This document shows, piece after piece, positions 1 to 8,165 of a DNA stretch of 43,170 nt. The stretch is from Clostridia bacterium. GTDB lineage: Bacteria > Bacillota > Clostridia > Oscillospirales > CAG-272. The notes beneath the pieces are model-generated. The model was not told the DNA's origin. It did no database searches and saw only the letters and a program-made list of their open reading frames with translations. The stretch's first letter is position 1; every line of letters starts with the position of its first letter. Where the stretch lies: NCBI GenBank assembly GCA_017461475.1, contig JAFTXX010000003.1, positions 1 to 43,170 on the forward strand, read 5' to 3'. The position numbers and the translations under genes are program-made.

Positions 1-142
1 CGTAGCCACAGATGAAATCTGTGTTAAAGGGGTTCGGGGATGTTTCCCAGACAAGCGATTTATAAGCTCCTGCTTCGGCAGGGGCTTATAAATTTTGCAC
101 GAGTGGGTACCGCCGTGCATTGCTTGCCAAGTATGTTTCGCA
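1..142. other. Left-edge non-coding region, possible mobilisation-region remnant
   Basis: No convincing gene is seen. The stretch has a G-rich then C-rich segment (about 28-50), then a near-perfect hairpin (arms 61-73 and 78-90, loop TTCG) followed by AAATTTT. A conserved-looking tract ending in GCCGTGCA comes next. It recalls the non-coding DNA beside relaxase/oriT regions of clostridial elements, but no nick site or relaxase can be confirmed. The hairpin could also simply be a terminator for a gene left of the window. Confidence 0.3.
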
Positions 143-1120
143 TTATCTATGCTTAAATGGTTCGGTAAATAATCCGTTGGTATCTATATAAGACCACAAC
201 GTGACTTCTTCACAGTTTTCTCCACCAAAGCCATCCTCGTCCTCAAAATATCTGCCATCCGGCTGTAACGTCCATTCAACCGAGGCTTTACCATCCTTGT
301 AATCGTAAATCCAGAAACGAAACTGCGTTATTTTACCAAGCGGAAATTCCAATTCGTTTTTCCAATCTCCGTCTACAATACCAGGGAAGTTTTCAATCGT
401 GCCACTTTCATCGACAATGCAATGCTTGAAAGAAGGATCATCAATTTTTAAGAGATATACATTTATCATACGGTATCCGCCCATACCATTAGATACCTCA
501 TCAAATTCAAAATAGAATCCTTCGCCGAGCTTGAACCGAGGTTCTTTGCGAGCTGGCGGATCAATTGTTTGCTTCAAAGTATTATTTTCTGGAATTACAT
601 CTTGAAAATACTTTTTGAGAGGCTCTGGATATTGAAATACCTGTGCATACCCTTCGATATGAGCAACCCGGTATCCGCCCGTGCAATAAACTGCTCGGAT
701 GAGTCCGTTATGCTCTTGCAGCAGAAATAAATCATGCCACGAATCGTACTCTCTGTCACCCGAATCAAAAGTAGGGATACTAAGGCTGAGACGCACGATT
801 GTTTTGTATTTTGTACTTTCAAAGATTGCAACATTAGTACCACAATACTTCTCCTCAATGTCACGCCGAGAGCCGCTTGTGAAAAAATCAACTTCACGTT
901 CGGTCACTTGCATCGCTTCTGGAGAGAATAGGAATCCATTACCAAATTCTCGCTTAATATGTTCATACGAGACAGCATCTTTATGTGAGATAGGTTCTTC
1001 TGCTTTTTTCAGACTCTCTTTTGCAGAGGAATGAATAGGAGAAGAATTCGCTTTCTGCGCAGCAATTGCAGTTTCTTTATTTCCAAGCAATTTATCAAGT
1101 AAGTCACTAAGAAAACCCAT
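143..1120 (-). CDS. Hypothetical protein, 325 aa
   Basis: I do not recognise this family. The start has a clear ribosome site (GGGAGG, 8 nt upstream). The N-terminus is a short amphipathic helix (MGFLSDLLDKLLGN) that could bind membrane, followed by a Ser/Lys/Glu-rich linker (about residues 15-50). The rest is a soluble domain with alternating aromatic and acidic stretches, and no signal peptide or membrane segment. It is the last visible gene of the leftward run, 29 nt after the VWA gene, so it is probably co-transcribed with it. Confidence 0.6.
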   Translation of the reverse strand: MGFLSDLLDKLLGNKETAIAAQKANSSPIHSSAKESLKKAEEPISHKDAVSYEHIKREFGNGFLFSPEAMQVTEREVDFFTSGSRRDIEEKYCGTNVAIFESTKYKTIVRLSLSIPTFDSGDREYDSWHDLFLLQEHNGLIRAVYCTGGYRVAHIEGYAQVFQYPEPLKKYFQDVIPENNTLKQTIDPPARKEPRFKLGEGFYFEFDEVSNGMGGYRMINVYLLKIDDPSFKHCIVDESGTIENFPGIVDGDWKNELEFPLGKITQFRFWIYDYKDGKASVEWTLQPDGRYFEDEDGFGGENCEEVTLWSYIDTNGLFTEPFKHR

Positions 1121-1149
1121 ATTAGATACCTCCCGAACGTAAATAATGG

Positions 1150-1797
1150 TTATTTCTTTCTGCTGTTATAGTCCTTGTCTATTTCTTCTTTCCAGTTGTC
1201 TGCTACGCTGTTACCTTTTCTGACCGATGTGAACATTTTACCAACAGCCACAAAATTAGTTGCCGTACCGACACCATCGGCATGATAATTAGCTGCACGG
1301 CTTGCATCAATACCCATGCTTCCTGCGACAGAAATCGCATCAATGTTAGCACCCATAAATACAAATTCCCATCCAAACTCTTTCTTCTGCTTTTCGATCA
1401 TCGCCTTTACTGTTTGGAGCTTATATTCCTTGCTTGCGTTTTCCATTCCATCGGTGATGATAACCACAACAGTTTTTGCAGGAACAGCACTATCAACAGA
1501 ATTGTTGTGTCTCGCTGCAACTTGGTTGATAGTCTTGCCGATTGCATCAAGAAGTGCAGTCATGCCTCTGGCGTAATATTCTTTATTAGTGAGTTCAGAC
1601 ACCTTCTTAATGTCTACGTTATCAAAAAGGACTTCGTACTGGTCATCAAATAATACGGTTGTAACTGAAGCCTCGCCGTCCTCGCCTCGCTGCTTATCGA
1701 TCATGCTGTTGTAGCCACCAATCGTATCAGAAACGAGATTTTGCATCGAGCCGCTGCGATCCATTATAAAAATCATTTCAGTTAAGTTCTTATTCAT
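1150..1797 (-). CDS. VWA-domain protein (TerY-like)
   Basis: A stand-alone von Willebrand factor A domain of 215 residues. The metal-ion-dependent adhesion site is visible: DRSGSM near residue 13, a Thr in GMTALLDAI and an Asp in ITDGMEN. No signal peptide or membrane segment is present, so it should act in the cytoplasm as a metal-dependent protein-binding module. TerY proteins of tellurite/stress systems have this architecture, but TerC/TerD partners are not visible. The ATG at 1797 is preferred because GGAG lies 8 nt upstream. It overlaps the metallophosphoesterase stop by 8 nt, implying translational coupling. Confidence 0.85.
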   Translation of the reverse strand: MNKNLTEMIFIMDRSGSMQNLVSDTIGGYNSMIDKQRGEDGEASVTTVLFDDQYEVLFDNVDIKKVSELTNKEYYARGMTALLDAIGKTINQVAARHNNSVDSAVPAKTVVVIITDGMENASKEYKLQTVKAMIEKQKKEFGWEFVFMGANIDAISVAGSMGIDASRAANYHADGVGTATNFVAVGKMFTSVRKGNSVADNWKEEIDKDYNSRKK

Positions 1798-2611
1798 TTT
1801 CAACACTCCAATCTGTTGTTATATGTTCTTTGATTAAAAGCTTTTCGCTGTGAATCCCCTTAATAATTACAGAGATTTCGGTTTTGGAAATTTCGAGCAG
1901 AGTTACATTGCCTTGCTGGGTCGCTGTTTCTGTGCCTTTAACTGTGGTCGGGCAAACACTTCCGTTGTTGAGATACAGATTACCACGAGCCTCATCAAAT
2001 TCAATCGATGGTGAGACGTGGGTATGTCCCGATAGGAAAATTACTTTTTTGTTTTCATCAATAATTTTTTGAAGTCGTGTGTCTTGCTCTGCAACGATAT
2101 ATGATGCCATATCCGCTGTGCGTTGAGGATTATGTGTAATCAGCGGTGGATGACACATCACAATATGGTATTTACACAAGCTTGCATCTAATCGTCTTTG
2201 CAAGAAGTCAATTTGCACTCCCTTATTAGGAAAGAAAAATTGCTTTTGGTGATATAAGGGATTGAGACCAATGAGATCAATGTGCTCATTGACATACTTG
2301 TAAAACGCACCGCACCCATCAACAATGGAGGGATACTCATTGTTGATCCTTCTTTCAAATTGTCTATAGCTTGTATCATCTCTTGCGGGATTGTCGTGAT
2401 TACCGGAAACGCAATACACGGGCATATTGTGAAATCTTTCGTCAAACAAATTGAGAAAAATATCGTATTGCTTCTCATCCGCTCGATCAGCAATATCACC
2501 AACGATCAAGAGCAGTTCAACGTCATGTAATTTTGAAAGAGCTTTTTCAATATTCGCAGTTTTGTTGAATAAATGCAAATCGCTTATGACACCAATTTTT
2601 GTTTTCATCAT
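1790..2611 (-). CDS. Metallophosphoesterase (calcineurin-like)
   Basis: All metal-binding motifs of the calcineurin-like phosphoesterase fold are present in order: DLH near residue 12, GDIADR near 39, GNHDNP near 71, CHPP near 153 and GHTH near 196. The 273-residue single-domain layout resembles cyclic-nucleotide phosphodiesterases of the CpdA/Icc type, but the substrate cannot be read from sequence. Position between a NADAR-macro fusion and a VWA protein suggests a nucleotide or ADP-ribose phosphoester substrate; this is inference. The ribosome site is weak, and the gene starts 5 nt after the upstream stop, so it may depend on coupling. Confidence 0.9.
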   Translation of the reverse strand: MMKTKIGVISDLHLFNKTANIEKALSKLHDVELLLIVGDIADRADEKQYDIFLNLFDERFHNMPVYCVSGNHDNPARDDTSYRQFERRINNEYPSIVDGCGAFYKYVNEHIDLIGLNPLYHQKQFFFPNKGVQIDFLQRRLDASLCKYHIVMCHPPLITHNPQRTADMASYIVAEQDTRLQKIIDENKKVIFLSGHTHVSPSIEFDEARGNLYLNNGSVCPTTVKGTETATQQGNVTLLEISKTEISVIIKGIHSEKLLIKEHITTDWSVENE

Positions 2612-2616
2612 AATGA

Positions 2617-3627
2617 TTATTCGTTCTCTGTATCTTTCAATTCTGAATAAATCAGTTCATAGATAGTAGGGTCAACGCACGAAAATACGACTTTCATGCT
2701 ATAATCACAGTTTTCTTTCAACCACCTTTTTACAGTTTGTACAGCAATACGGCAAGCTTCTTTCTTGGGATAACTAAACTTTCCTGTAGAAATCGAGGGG
2801 AATGTAATGCTGTGGATTCCGTTCTTTTTGGCAAGATTTAGACTTTCTATATAACACTTTGTCAAATTCAACTGGCAATTCTCTGTAGGATATTTCGGTC
2901 CAACTGTATGGATAATATATTTTGCCTTCAATTTATATCCACTTGTAAGTTTAGCTTCACCTACATTGCAACCTCCGAGTGTGGCACATTCAGCTCTGAG
3001 TTCGGAACCGGCTGCACGATGGATGGCACCGTCTACACCGCCGCCTCCGAGAAGAGTTTCATTTGCGGCGTTGACGATACATTCACATTCTGACAAGGTG
3101 ATGTCACGGTCGTCGATCCAGATTCCTCCGAACGGTCCTTTTAGGGAATTACACGGAAAAGAGGCGTTGGGGATTCCGTTACTACGAAAATAATCCCGTA
3201 ATCGCATTAGTATTTTTCCAAGATGGTTTTCTCCTTCGCCTGTCTTCAAATCCACCCCCCAATACAGGTCTTTCCAGTAGTTTCCTTCTTTTAATGTCTT
3301 ATTTCCCGTATCCAGTAAATCTTGCGCAAGTGTAGGGTTCTGTATAAATTTCTCATACACAATCTTTTCCATAATACTACACTTAACTTCATCCCAATCC
3401 GTTCGTCGCTCGATTTTCTGACCGAGACGCTTTGCTTCATCAGAAGACAGGCGAGCAAAGCGCATACGTTCTTCCGGATGAAGACATTTCTGTGCTTGAT
3501 AGGCTGCTTCTGAATTAAAATAAGTGATTCCATCAAATACAACTTTTGTAGGATAGAAGTTACTTAAAAATTCGTATTCCTCACGAAAATAGTCAATTTC
3601 TTCTCGTGGCGTTTCATAGTATCTCAT
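2617..3627 (-). CDS. NADAR-macro domain fusion protein
   Basis: Two ADP-ribose-related domains are fused in 336 residues. Residues 8-165 match the NADAR/YbiA family: FLSNFYP, EAAYQAQK, then DLYWGVD and GENHLGKILMRLRD. Residues 175-335 form a macro domain of MacroD/YmdB type: IVNAAN, GGGGVDGAIHRAAG, HTVGP and PSISTG. Known NADAR proteins remove ADP-ribose from guanine bases and macro domains bind or hydrolyse ADP-ribose or its derivatives, so the fusion probably reverses ADP-ribosylation or clears its products. No ADP-ribosyltransferase is visible. The ATG at 3627 follows AGGAGG by 8 nt and is preferred to an upstream TTG. Confidence 0.92.
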   Translation of the reverse strand: MRYYETPREEIDYFREEYEFLSNFYPTKVVFDGITYFNSEAAYQAQKCLHPEERMRFARLSSDEAKRLGQKIERRTDWDEVKCSIMEKIVYEKFIQNPTLAQDLLDTGNKTLKEGNYWKDLYWGVDLKTGEGENHLGKILMRLRDYFRSNGIPNASFPCNSLKGPFGGIWIDDRDITLSECECIVNAANETLLGGGGVDGAIHRAAGSELRAECATLGGCNVGEAKLTSGYKLKAKYIIHTVGPKYPTENCQLNLTKCYIESLNLAKKNGIHSITFPSISTGKFSYPKKEACRIAVQTVKRWLKENCDYSMKVVFSCVDPTIYELIYSELKDTENE

Positions 3628-3660
3628 ATTGCTTACCTCCTGTCCGATTTTTCGCAAATA

Positions 3661-4389
3661 TTACTCTGCAATCTTTGTGTGGAACTCTCTAACCCTATCC
3701 ATAAATTCTTTTACATACGCTTCGCATACGTCTCCGTAATCATGATGACCGTCCTTCAGCCAACTTCCAATAATGACACCATCTGCAAACTGCAACTTTT
3801 CGCAAACATTGTCGGCAGTAACACCTGCACCGACGATCAAAGGGAAGCCACTCAACACCGATCTAAACTCAACCAATTTTTCGGTTGGACAATCTTTTCC
3901 GGTTCCTTCTCCGGTTGTTACAACTGCATCACAGCGTTGCTTTGCAAGAACTGCATCCTCCTCAAGCGTTCGCCCGCTTTTGATAGGCTGATACTTAAAG
4001 CGGAGACCGCCGAGAACTTGAAACGATCTGTCATTCATCAGCTTGATGAGCTCATCCGCATACACCATATCTTTTTCGGGAGTTAAGTGACCGCATACAG
4101 AGTCGATCTGCACGAAATCAGCACCGTACTTTTCTGCGAGTTCAAATGCCGTTCTGTAATCTCCGAGAATATTTACTCCATAGAGCTTGTCCGGCATATT
4201 TTTATGTAAATAGTCGAGTGCCTGTACGCAGTTTCTTGTGTCTCCAAAATAGTTTTCTACAAGAACTGCATCAACACCGTTTTTATAATAGATTTCTGTT
4301 TCTTTTATCATTCGCTCCATTATTTCTACATCCGAATTTCCTTTCAGATGAAGCATAGCAATAATAGGCTTTGTTTCAAAATTTAGCAT
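3661..4389 (-). CDS. BtpA/SgcQ-family TIM-barrel protein
   Basis: A 242-residue protein with BtpA/SgcQ-family signatures: PIIAMLHL at the N-terminus, GVDAVLVENYFGD, FVQIDSVCGH, VTTGEGTG and the C-terminal VGAGVT and ADGVIIGSWLK phosphate-binding-like segments. The family is a TIM barrel; BtpA was named for photosystem I biogenesis in cyanobacteria, but in Firmicutes members are probably sugar-phosphate or nucleotide enzymes of unknown substrate. The start at 4389 is chosen for GAGG 8 nt upstream. It sits directly before the NADAR-macro gene, consistent with a nucleotide or ADP-ribose salvage role (inference). Confidence 0.82.
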   Translation of the reverse strand: MLNFETKPIIAMLHLKGNSDVEIMERMIKETEIYYKNGVDAVLVENYFGDTRNCVQALDYLHKNMPDKLYGVNILGDYRTAFELAEKYGADFVQIDSVCGHLTPEKDMVYADELIKLMNDRSFQVLGGLRFKYQPIKSGRTLEEDAVLAKQRCDAVVTTGEGTGKDCPTEKLVEFRSVLSGFPLIVGAGVTADNVCEKLQFADGVIIGSWLKDGHHDYGDVCEAYVKEFMDRVREFHTKIAE

Positions 4390-4441
4390 TTGCATATCCT
4401 CATGTGTTTTTGTCCTAAATAATATGGATACGAGACGTTGA

Positions 4442-4741
4442 TTATTTCACTTCAAAACCATCAATGCGGAATGAGAGTCCTTTCTTTTCAGCGTACTCCA
4501 TGACAGACTCGATAATCTTTTCCTTGTTTTTATTAACAAGCATTACCGCAATTTCATCTTTGGTTTCTTGCGGCAGCATATCAATCATTTTTCCTGCAAT
4601 CGACGGTGGCATTCCTGCAATCTTTGCCAGAATAGCTATACCTGTACCATCTTTTTCTACCAATTTATCGTGTACCATTGGTAAGAATAATTCCACCAAT
4701 GCACCATAGTCTATATTGTTAATATCGAGGGTGATCTTCAT
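4442..4741 (-). CDS. Hypothetical protein, 99 aa
   Basis: A small acidic-to-neutral protein with predicted helical heptad-like stretches and no membrane segment or cysteines. No family is recognised. The start (MKITLD) has AGGAG about 7 nt upstream, which partly overlaps the stop of the DUF1810 gene 10 nt before. An in-frame start further upstream would read into that gene and is rejected. Tight spacing puts it in the same transcript; its role may be regulatory or as an adaptor, but nothing in the sequence decides this. Confidence 0.65.
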   Translation of the reverse strand: MKITLDINNIDYGALVELFLPMVHDKLVEKDGTGIAILAKIAGMPPSIAGKMIDMLPQETKDEIAVMLVNKNKEKIIESVMEYAEKKGLSFRIDGFEVK

Positions 4742-4751
4742 TTTTGTTCTC

Positions 4752-5180
4752 CTATACTGAATGGTTATATAATATATGGAGTGTGTTCCTGTCCTTCTGT
4801 CCGGCGTAGTATTTGTCAATAACCTTTCCAAAGACTGAATCGTAACCTTCAACTTCTGCAAATAGCGTCATCGAAGAGCAGAGCTTCAAACCATCAATAT
4901 CGCCCATAACTCTGTATGGATCGTTCGTTTCAAGTTTCAGCAACGCTTCGCTGATTTCTTTTAATCTTGTGCCAAGCACAGGATGTGTGAGGTACATTTT
5001 TGCTTCTTCGAGATTTTCTATCCCGTAATATTTTGCAGTAGAACTTCTGCCAAGTTCTTTGAGCTGCGGGAAAATATACCACATCCAATGGGTCCGCTTG
5101 AATCCGTTTTTTATTTCCGCCAAGGCAGTTTTGTAACTACATCCTTGAGCTTGAATAAATCTATCTAAATTGTAATTCAT
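4752..5180 (-). CDS. DUF1810 family protein
   Basis: The 142-residue protein matches DUF1810 along its whole length: DRFIQAQG near the start, ALAEIKNGFKRTHWMWYIFPQL in the middle (two overlapping blocks, residues 19-40), and LGTRLKEISEAL then LKLCSSMTLF towards the C-terminus. The family has no firmly established activity that I know of. It is soluble and compact. Its place in a run with NADAR-macro, BtpA and phosphoesterase genes suggests a linked nucleotide-related role, which is inference. The ribosome site is AGGA about 11 nt before ATG. Confidence 0.88.
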   Translation of the reverse strand: MNYNLDRFIQAQGCSYKTALAEIKNGFKRTHWMWYIFPQLKELGRSSTAKYYGIENLEEAKMYLTHPVLGTRLKEISEALLKLETNDPYRVMGDIDGLKLCSSMTLFAEVEGYDSVFGKVIDKYYAGQKDRNTLHILYNHSV

Positions 5181-5204
5181 AAGTCTTGTTTCCTGTTTGG
5201 ATTG

Positions 5205-5417
5205 TTAGTCAATCACATTTTTAATTGAAGCGGCAAGCTTTTTTGCATAAGTGAATGCTTTTTTTCCAACAACAATTGGCGTGATAGGAATAAACGGCAT
5301 CGGCGCAGGATCAACAATCACTGTACTTCTAAACTTTATTGCCTCTATATCAGCAACGAATGCATCTTTAATAGATAATTCGTTAATGTTTTCGGTTATA
5401 GGTGTTTTTTCACTCAT
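5205..5417 (-). CDS. Hypothetical small protein, 70 aa
   Basis: A 70-residue protein of unknown family. A proline-rich segment ([17 protein letters not shown], about residues 37-53) sits between a polar N-terminal half and a short Ala/Lys-rich C-terminal helix. The preferred ATG at 5417 has AGAGG about 5 nt upstream, and it overlaps the stop region of the HD-domain gene (stop at 5410-5412), so the two are translationally coupled. The proline-rich segment could bind a partner or be a short membrane-associated loop; neither is shown. Confidence 0.55.
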   Translation of the reverse strand: MSEKTPITENINELSIKDAFVADIEAIKFRSTVIVDPAPMPFIPITPIVVGKKAFTYAKKLAASIKNVID

Positions 5418-6048
5418 ATTTTTCCTCTTTGTTTTCATATGCTTGCATTGTCAGATCAATGGCATCGACAACACTTGTAATATGGTATTTCAATGTAAAT
5501 AGTCTGTCAGATTCTTCCGGAAAATGGTCTTTAGCCTGTCTCAGCAAAGGTAGCACATAGGTCCTTGTTTCATCTATGTACGATTTAAGTTTTTCGATAG
5601 AAAATGTTCCAGCCATACTTGATACATTATGGCAACGATCAATCAGTTTAGTTATAACAGCTTCTTTGCTTTGAATCAGCATATTATAATACCGTGTCTT
5701 GGCGATCTCTTTCGTTTCACCATCCAACACGGTAAAAGTCATTAGTTGTACCCCCCTGCGAACCACATCATTCACAGGAAGCTCTTGTAAGGAAACGCCA
5801 CAATCTTCACACACATCATGTAGGAGAATGGTCGCAATAATATTATCGTCTTTAATTCCCATACTCATTGCATCACAAGCCATAGTAAGCGGATGAACAA
5901 TATAAGGTTCTCCGCTTTTTCTCAATTGACCTTGGTGTTTCTCTCTTGAAAAAGTCAATGCTTTAAGAGTTTGTTCCATCCTCAAAGCTGTTGCGAAACC
6001 TCTTATATAAGTGTACATTTTGTCAGGACTAAAAACGGATTTACTCAT
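5410..6048 (-). CDS. HD-domain hydrolase, SpoT/RelA-HD-like (possible alarmone hydrolase)
   Basis: A 212-residue protein matching the HD hydrolase domain of RelA/SpoT enzymes and of small alarmone hydrolases. Visible motifs are [17 protein letters not shown], then the HDxxED motif as HDVCED (about residue 77), and KLIDRCHNV near residue 139, all metal or substrate ligands in that family. No synthetase, TGS or ACT domain follows, so it would be hydrolase only. The substrate could be (p)ppGpp or a related nucleotide. GGGGG lies about 9 nt before ATG. Confidence 0.85.
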   Translation of the reverse strand: MSKSVFSPDKMYTYIRGFATALRMEQTLKALTFSREKHQGQLRKSGEPYIVHPLTMACDAMSMGIKDDNIIATILLHDVCEDCGVSLQELPVNDVVRRGVQLMTFTVLDGETKEIAKTRYYNMLIQSKEAVITKLIDRCHNVSSMAGTFSIEKLKSYIDETRTYVLPLLRQAKDHFPEESDRLFTLKYHITSVVDAIDLTMQAYENKEEKYE

Positions 6049-6078
6049 AATGTTACCCCCACACTTTATTATGATTTA

Positions 6079-6852
6079 TCAACTATCGGAATATTGTTTT
6101 AGTAGACGATATTGATAATTCAATTTTGCAAAACGTTGAATACGATGTAAGAACACCGTATCGGAAACCCCGCCAATTACACCTACAACCGGAATCCCTT
6201 GTACAAACTTCAAAAACAACATCTCATCAGCCAGTGATGAAGCGGAAGCTTTGATTTGGTCTTTGATAGTATCTTCAGAAGGAATAACAACCGTTTGCGT
6301 ATATGAATCAAGCTGATCTAAACAGTTTTTCAGATTGTCTCCATATGACATAGCTCCCTGGATTATTAAAAGCTGATAGAGCTGTTCTTCTGGATTTGTA
6401 TAATCATATCCGTAATTCGTGGATATTTCGTATAGGCTCCGAAGAATAACAGCCGTAAGTAATGGAATATCGGGGATGCCACATCCAACAAGTCCGAGTC
6501 CGATTCCTTCGACACCGGAAATAAGCAGATTGATAGAGTTCGACGTGTTGGATTGTCTTGAAAAGGCTCTGAGAGACTTTTTGTTTTGCCTCACTTCATA
6601 TGCAAAACGGTTGATTTGATATTGCTCCTCAGCGTTTTTCTTGTTATATGTTTTGTCAATCAGCGGTGTTCCGTTTTTGTAAATAACTTCAAACGCCTTG
6701 CAGAACGCTGCATTCAAAGTGGCTCGTAGTTTTTCCGGAACCTTTGCGGTAAGCTCTGGTGCCAGTTCTTTTTTAGCCGCATGTTGCTTTAGATATTTTG
6801 TACGTTTGTTGATTAATGCAGACAATTCTTTGTCCGCAATTTTGGTTTTCAT
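6079..6852 (-). CDS. EcsC family protein
   Basis: The 257-residue protein resembles EcsC-family proteins: a central hydrophobic Gly-rich helix pair (about residues 110-145, with EGIGLGLVGCGIPDIPLL) followed by a helical region ending in GIPVVGVIGGVSDT (about residues 218-232), which is typical of the family. It lacks a signal peptide and is probably peripheral to or inserted in the membrane. EcsC function is poorly known, and the Ecs transporter genes are not here. The start is taken at 6852 (AGGA about 10 nt upstream). A 176-nt gap separates it from the radical SAM gene, so it may have its own signals. Confidence 0.75.
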   Translation of the reverse strand: MKTKIADKELSALINKRTKYLKQHAAKKELAPELTAKVPEKLRATLNAAFCKAFEVIYKNGTPLIDKTYNKKNAEEQYQINRFAYEVRQNKKSLRAFSRQSNTSNSINLLISGVEGIGLGLVGCGIPDIPLLTAVILRSLYEISTNYGYDYTNPEEQLYQLLIIQGAMSYGDNLKNCLDQLDSYTQTVVIPSEDTIKDQIKASASSLADEMLFLKFVQGIPVVGVIGGVSDTVFLHRIQRFAKLNYQYRLLKQYSDS

Positions 6853-7028
6853 CACTGCTTCATCCTGTTCTGTATTGGGAGTGTAGTAATAATCTTTATC
6901 CGTTTTGCTGTGAGGTAGTCTTTTTTATGTGCAATATGTTTTTAGCTGCTCCAAAGCATACTTTCTGGAAGATACACAAAATGGCTTAGGTATAGCTCAT
7001 TCAGCTCGGACACTTTAGTGATGTTGCC

Positions 7029-8159
7029 TTAATACTTCATACCTATTCTGCCGTCGTCAAAAGCCTGCAGAAGATTATAGGTGGCGTTAATAATTCTTTT
7101 CTCCCTTTCGGTATATGCCTCTTTGCCTTTCAATCTGCCTATCCACAAATGTGCGGATGCTCTCAAATTCGCCTGATAAAGTTTGCAGTGCAAAGGATCT
7201 CTGAAACGGATATCTCCTCTATATAAATAATTGGCACCCAAACAGGAATAACAGGTATGCTTTACTGCACAGTGCTTACAACGCGGGTCTTCATAATCTG
7301 TATCCTTATCAAAAAACTTGCCTTTCAGTGTCCTGTCTTCCGGCATAACCAGGTTTGACAGCATGTGGCACGGATATGCCGCGCCTTTCATATCGTAAAA
7401 AAACATAGAAATTCCCGCGCTGCAATAGCATGGCTGTTTTTCTTCTTCAGGATGATCAAGTACTGATTCTATTTCCACAATCAGGTTGCATGGGTTGATC
7501 CGCGGATGATTTATATAATAATTCGCCAAACGATAAAGCGATAATTCATATTGCAAAACCGACTCATCAGACCATGCACTTTCTTCATAGGCGACATTCG
7601 CGGTAAACGGAACCCCCTGCTCCTGAAGAGCAATGACGTCGCGGTCCACATAGGGGGCAGTGCTTTCGCTTATTGTCATTTTCCAGGGCTGTTTTGGCCA
7701 GGTTTCTCTAAAGAAATCTCTGTCGATATGAACAGAAGAATTGCTCCTGTTCATATCCTGAGATTCATCATCGCCATCATAACTCAGTCCCAAAGAAACA
7801 ATATCCCTGTACTCTCCAAACCATCGTTTCATTTCGTCTGTTAACAGAGTACCGTTGGTCGCAATAAAAAAGACAACTTTTCTTTCGCTTTCAAAAGCAA
7901 TCACACGTTCTACGATTTCTTTTAATTCATCAAAATGTGTCAATGACTCTGCCCCCATAAACATAACCCCCAAAGGGATCTTATCAGGAGCCAGTTCCTT
8001 GCATATCAGTTCAACCGCTAAATCCACATCTATTGTTTCGTTGCTTTTTTGCTTTATATAACAATAGCTGCAATTTAGATTGCACGCATTAGTAAACCAG
8101 ATACCAAGCATATTGACACTCTGCCCGCAAGGGGAACATTCTTGTGTAAAGATAGTCAT
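7029..8159 (-). CDS. Radical SAM/SPASM peptide maturase
   Basis: A 376-residue radical SAM enzyme. Cys26, Cys30 and Cys33 (CNLNCSYC) form the CxxxCxxC site for the SAM-binding [4Fe-4S] cluster. A C-terminal SPASM region (about residues 240-325) holds many further cysteines (CYC, YPCHML, CKHC, CYSC, then HCKLYQ) for auxiliary clusters. An extra CxxC (Cys8, Cys11) precedes the core. This layout is typical of enzymes that crosslink or epimerise ribosomal peptides. It starts 6 nt after the stop of a gene whose product ends in a Cys/His repeat, the obvious candidate substrate. The ribosome site is weak, suggesting coupling. Confidence 0.92.
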   Translation of the reverse strand: MTIFTQECSPCGQSVNMLGIWFTNACNLNCSYCYIKQKSNETIDVDLAVELICKELAPDKIPLGVMFMGAESLTHFDELKEIVERVIAFESERKVVFFIATNGTLLTDEMKRWFGEYRDIVSLGLSYDGDDESQDMNRSNSSVHIDRDFFRETWPKQPWKMTISESTAPYVDRDVIALQEQGVPFTANVAYEESAWSDESVLQYELSLYRLANYYINHPRINPCNLIVEIESVLDHPEEEKQPCYCSAGISMFFYDMKGAAYPCHMLSNLVMPEDRTLKGKFFDKDTDYEDPRCKHCAVKHTCYSCLGANYLYRGDIRFRDPLHCKLYQANLRASAHLWIGRLKGKEAYTEREKRIINATYNLLQAFDDGRIGMKY

Positions 8160-8165
8160 AATTGA

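Noticed and set aside
1150-1797. Calling a tellurite-resistance (ter) operon
   Set aside because: Only a VWA protein of TerY type is seen; TerB, TerC, TerD or TerE are absent.
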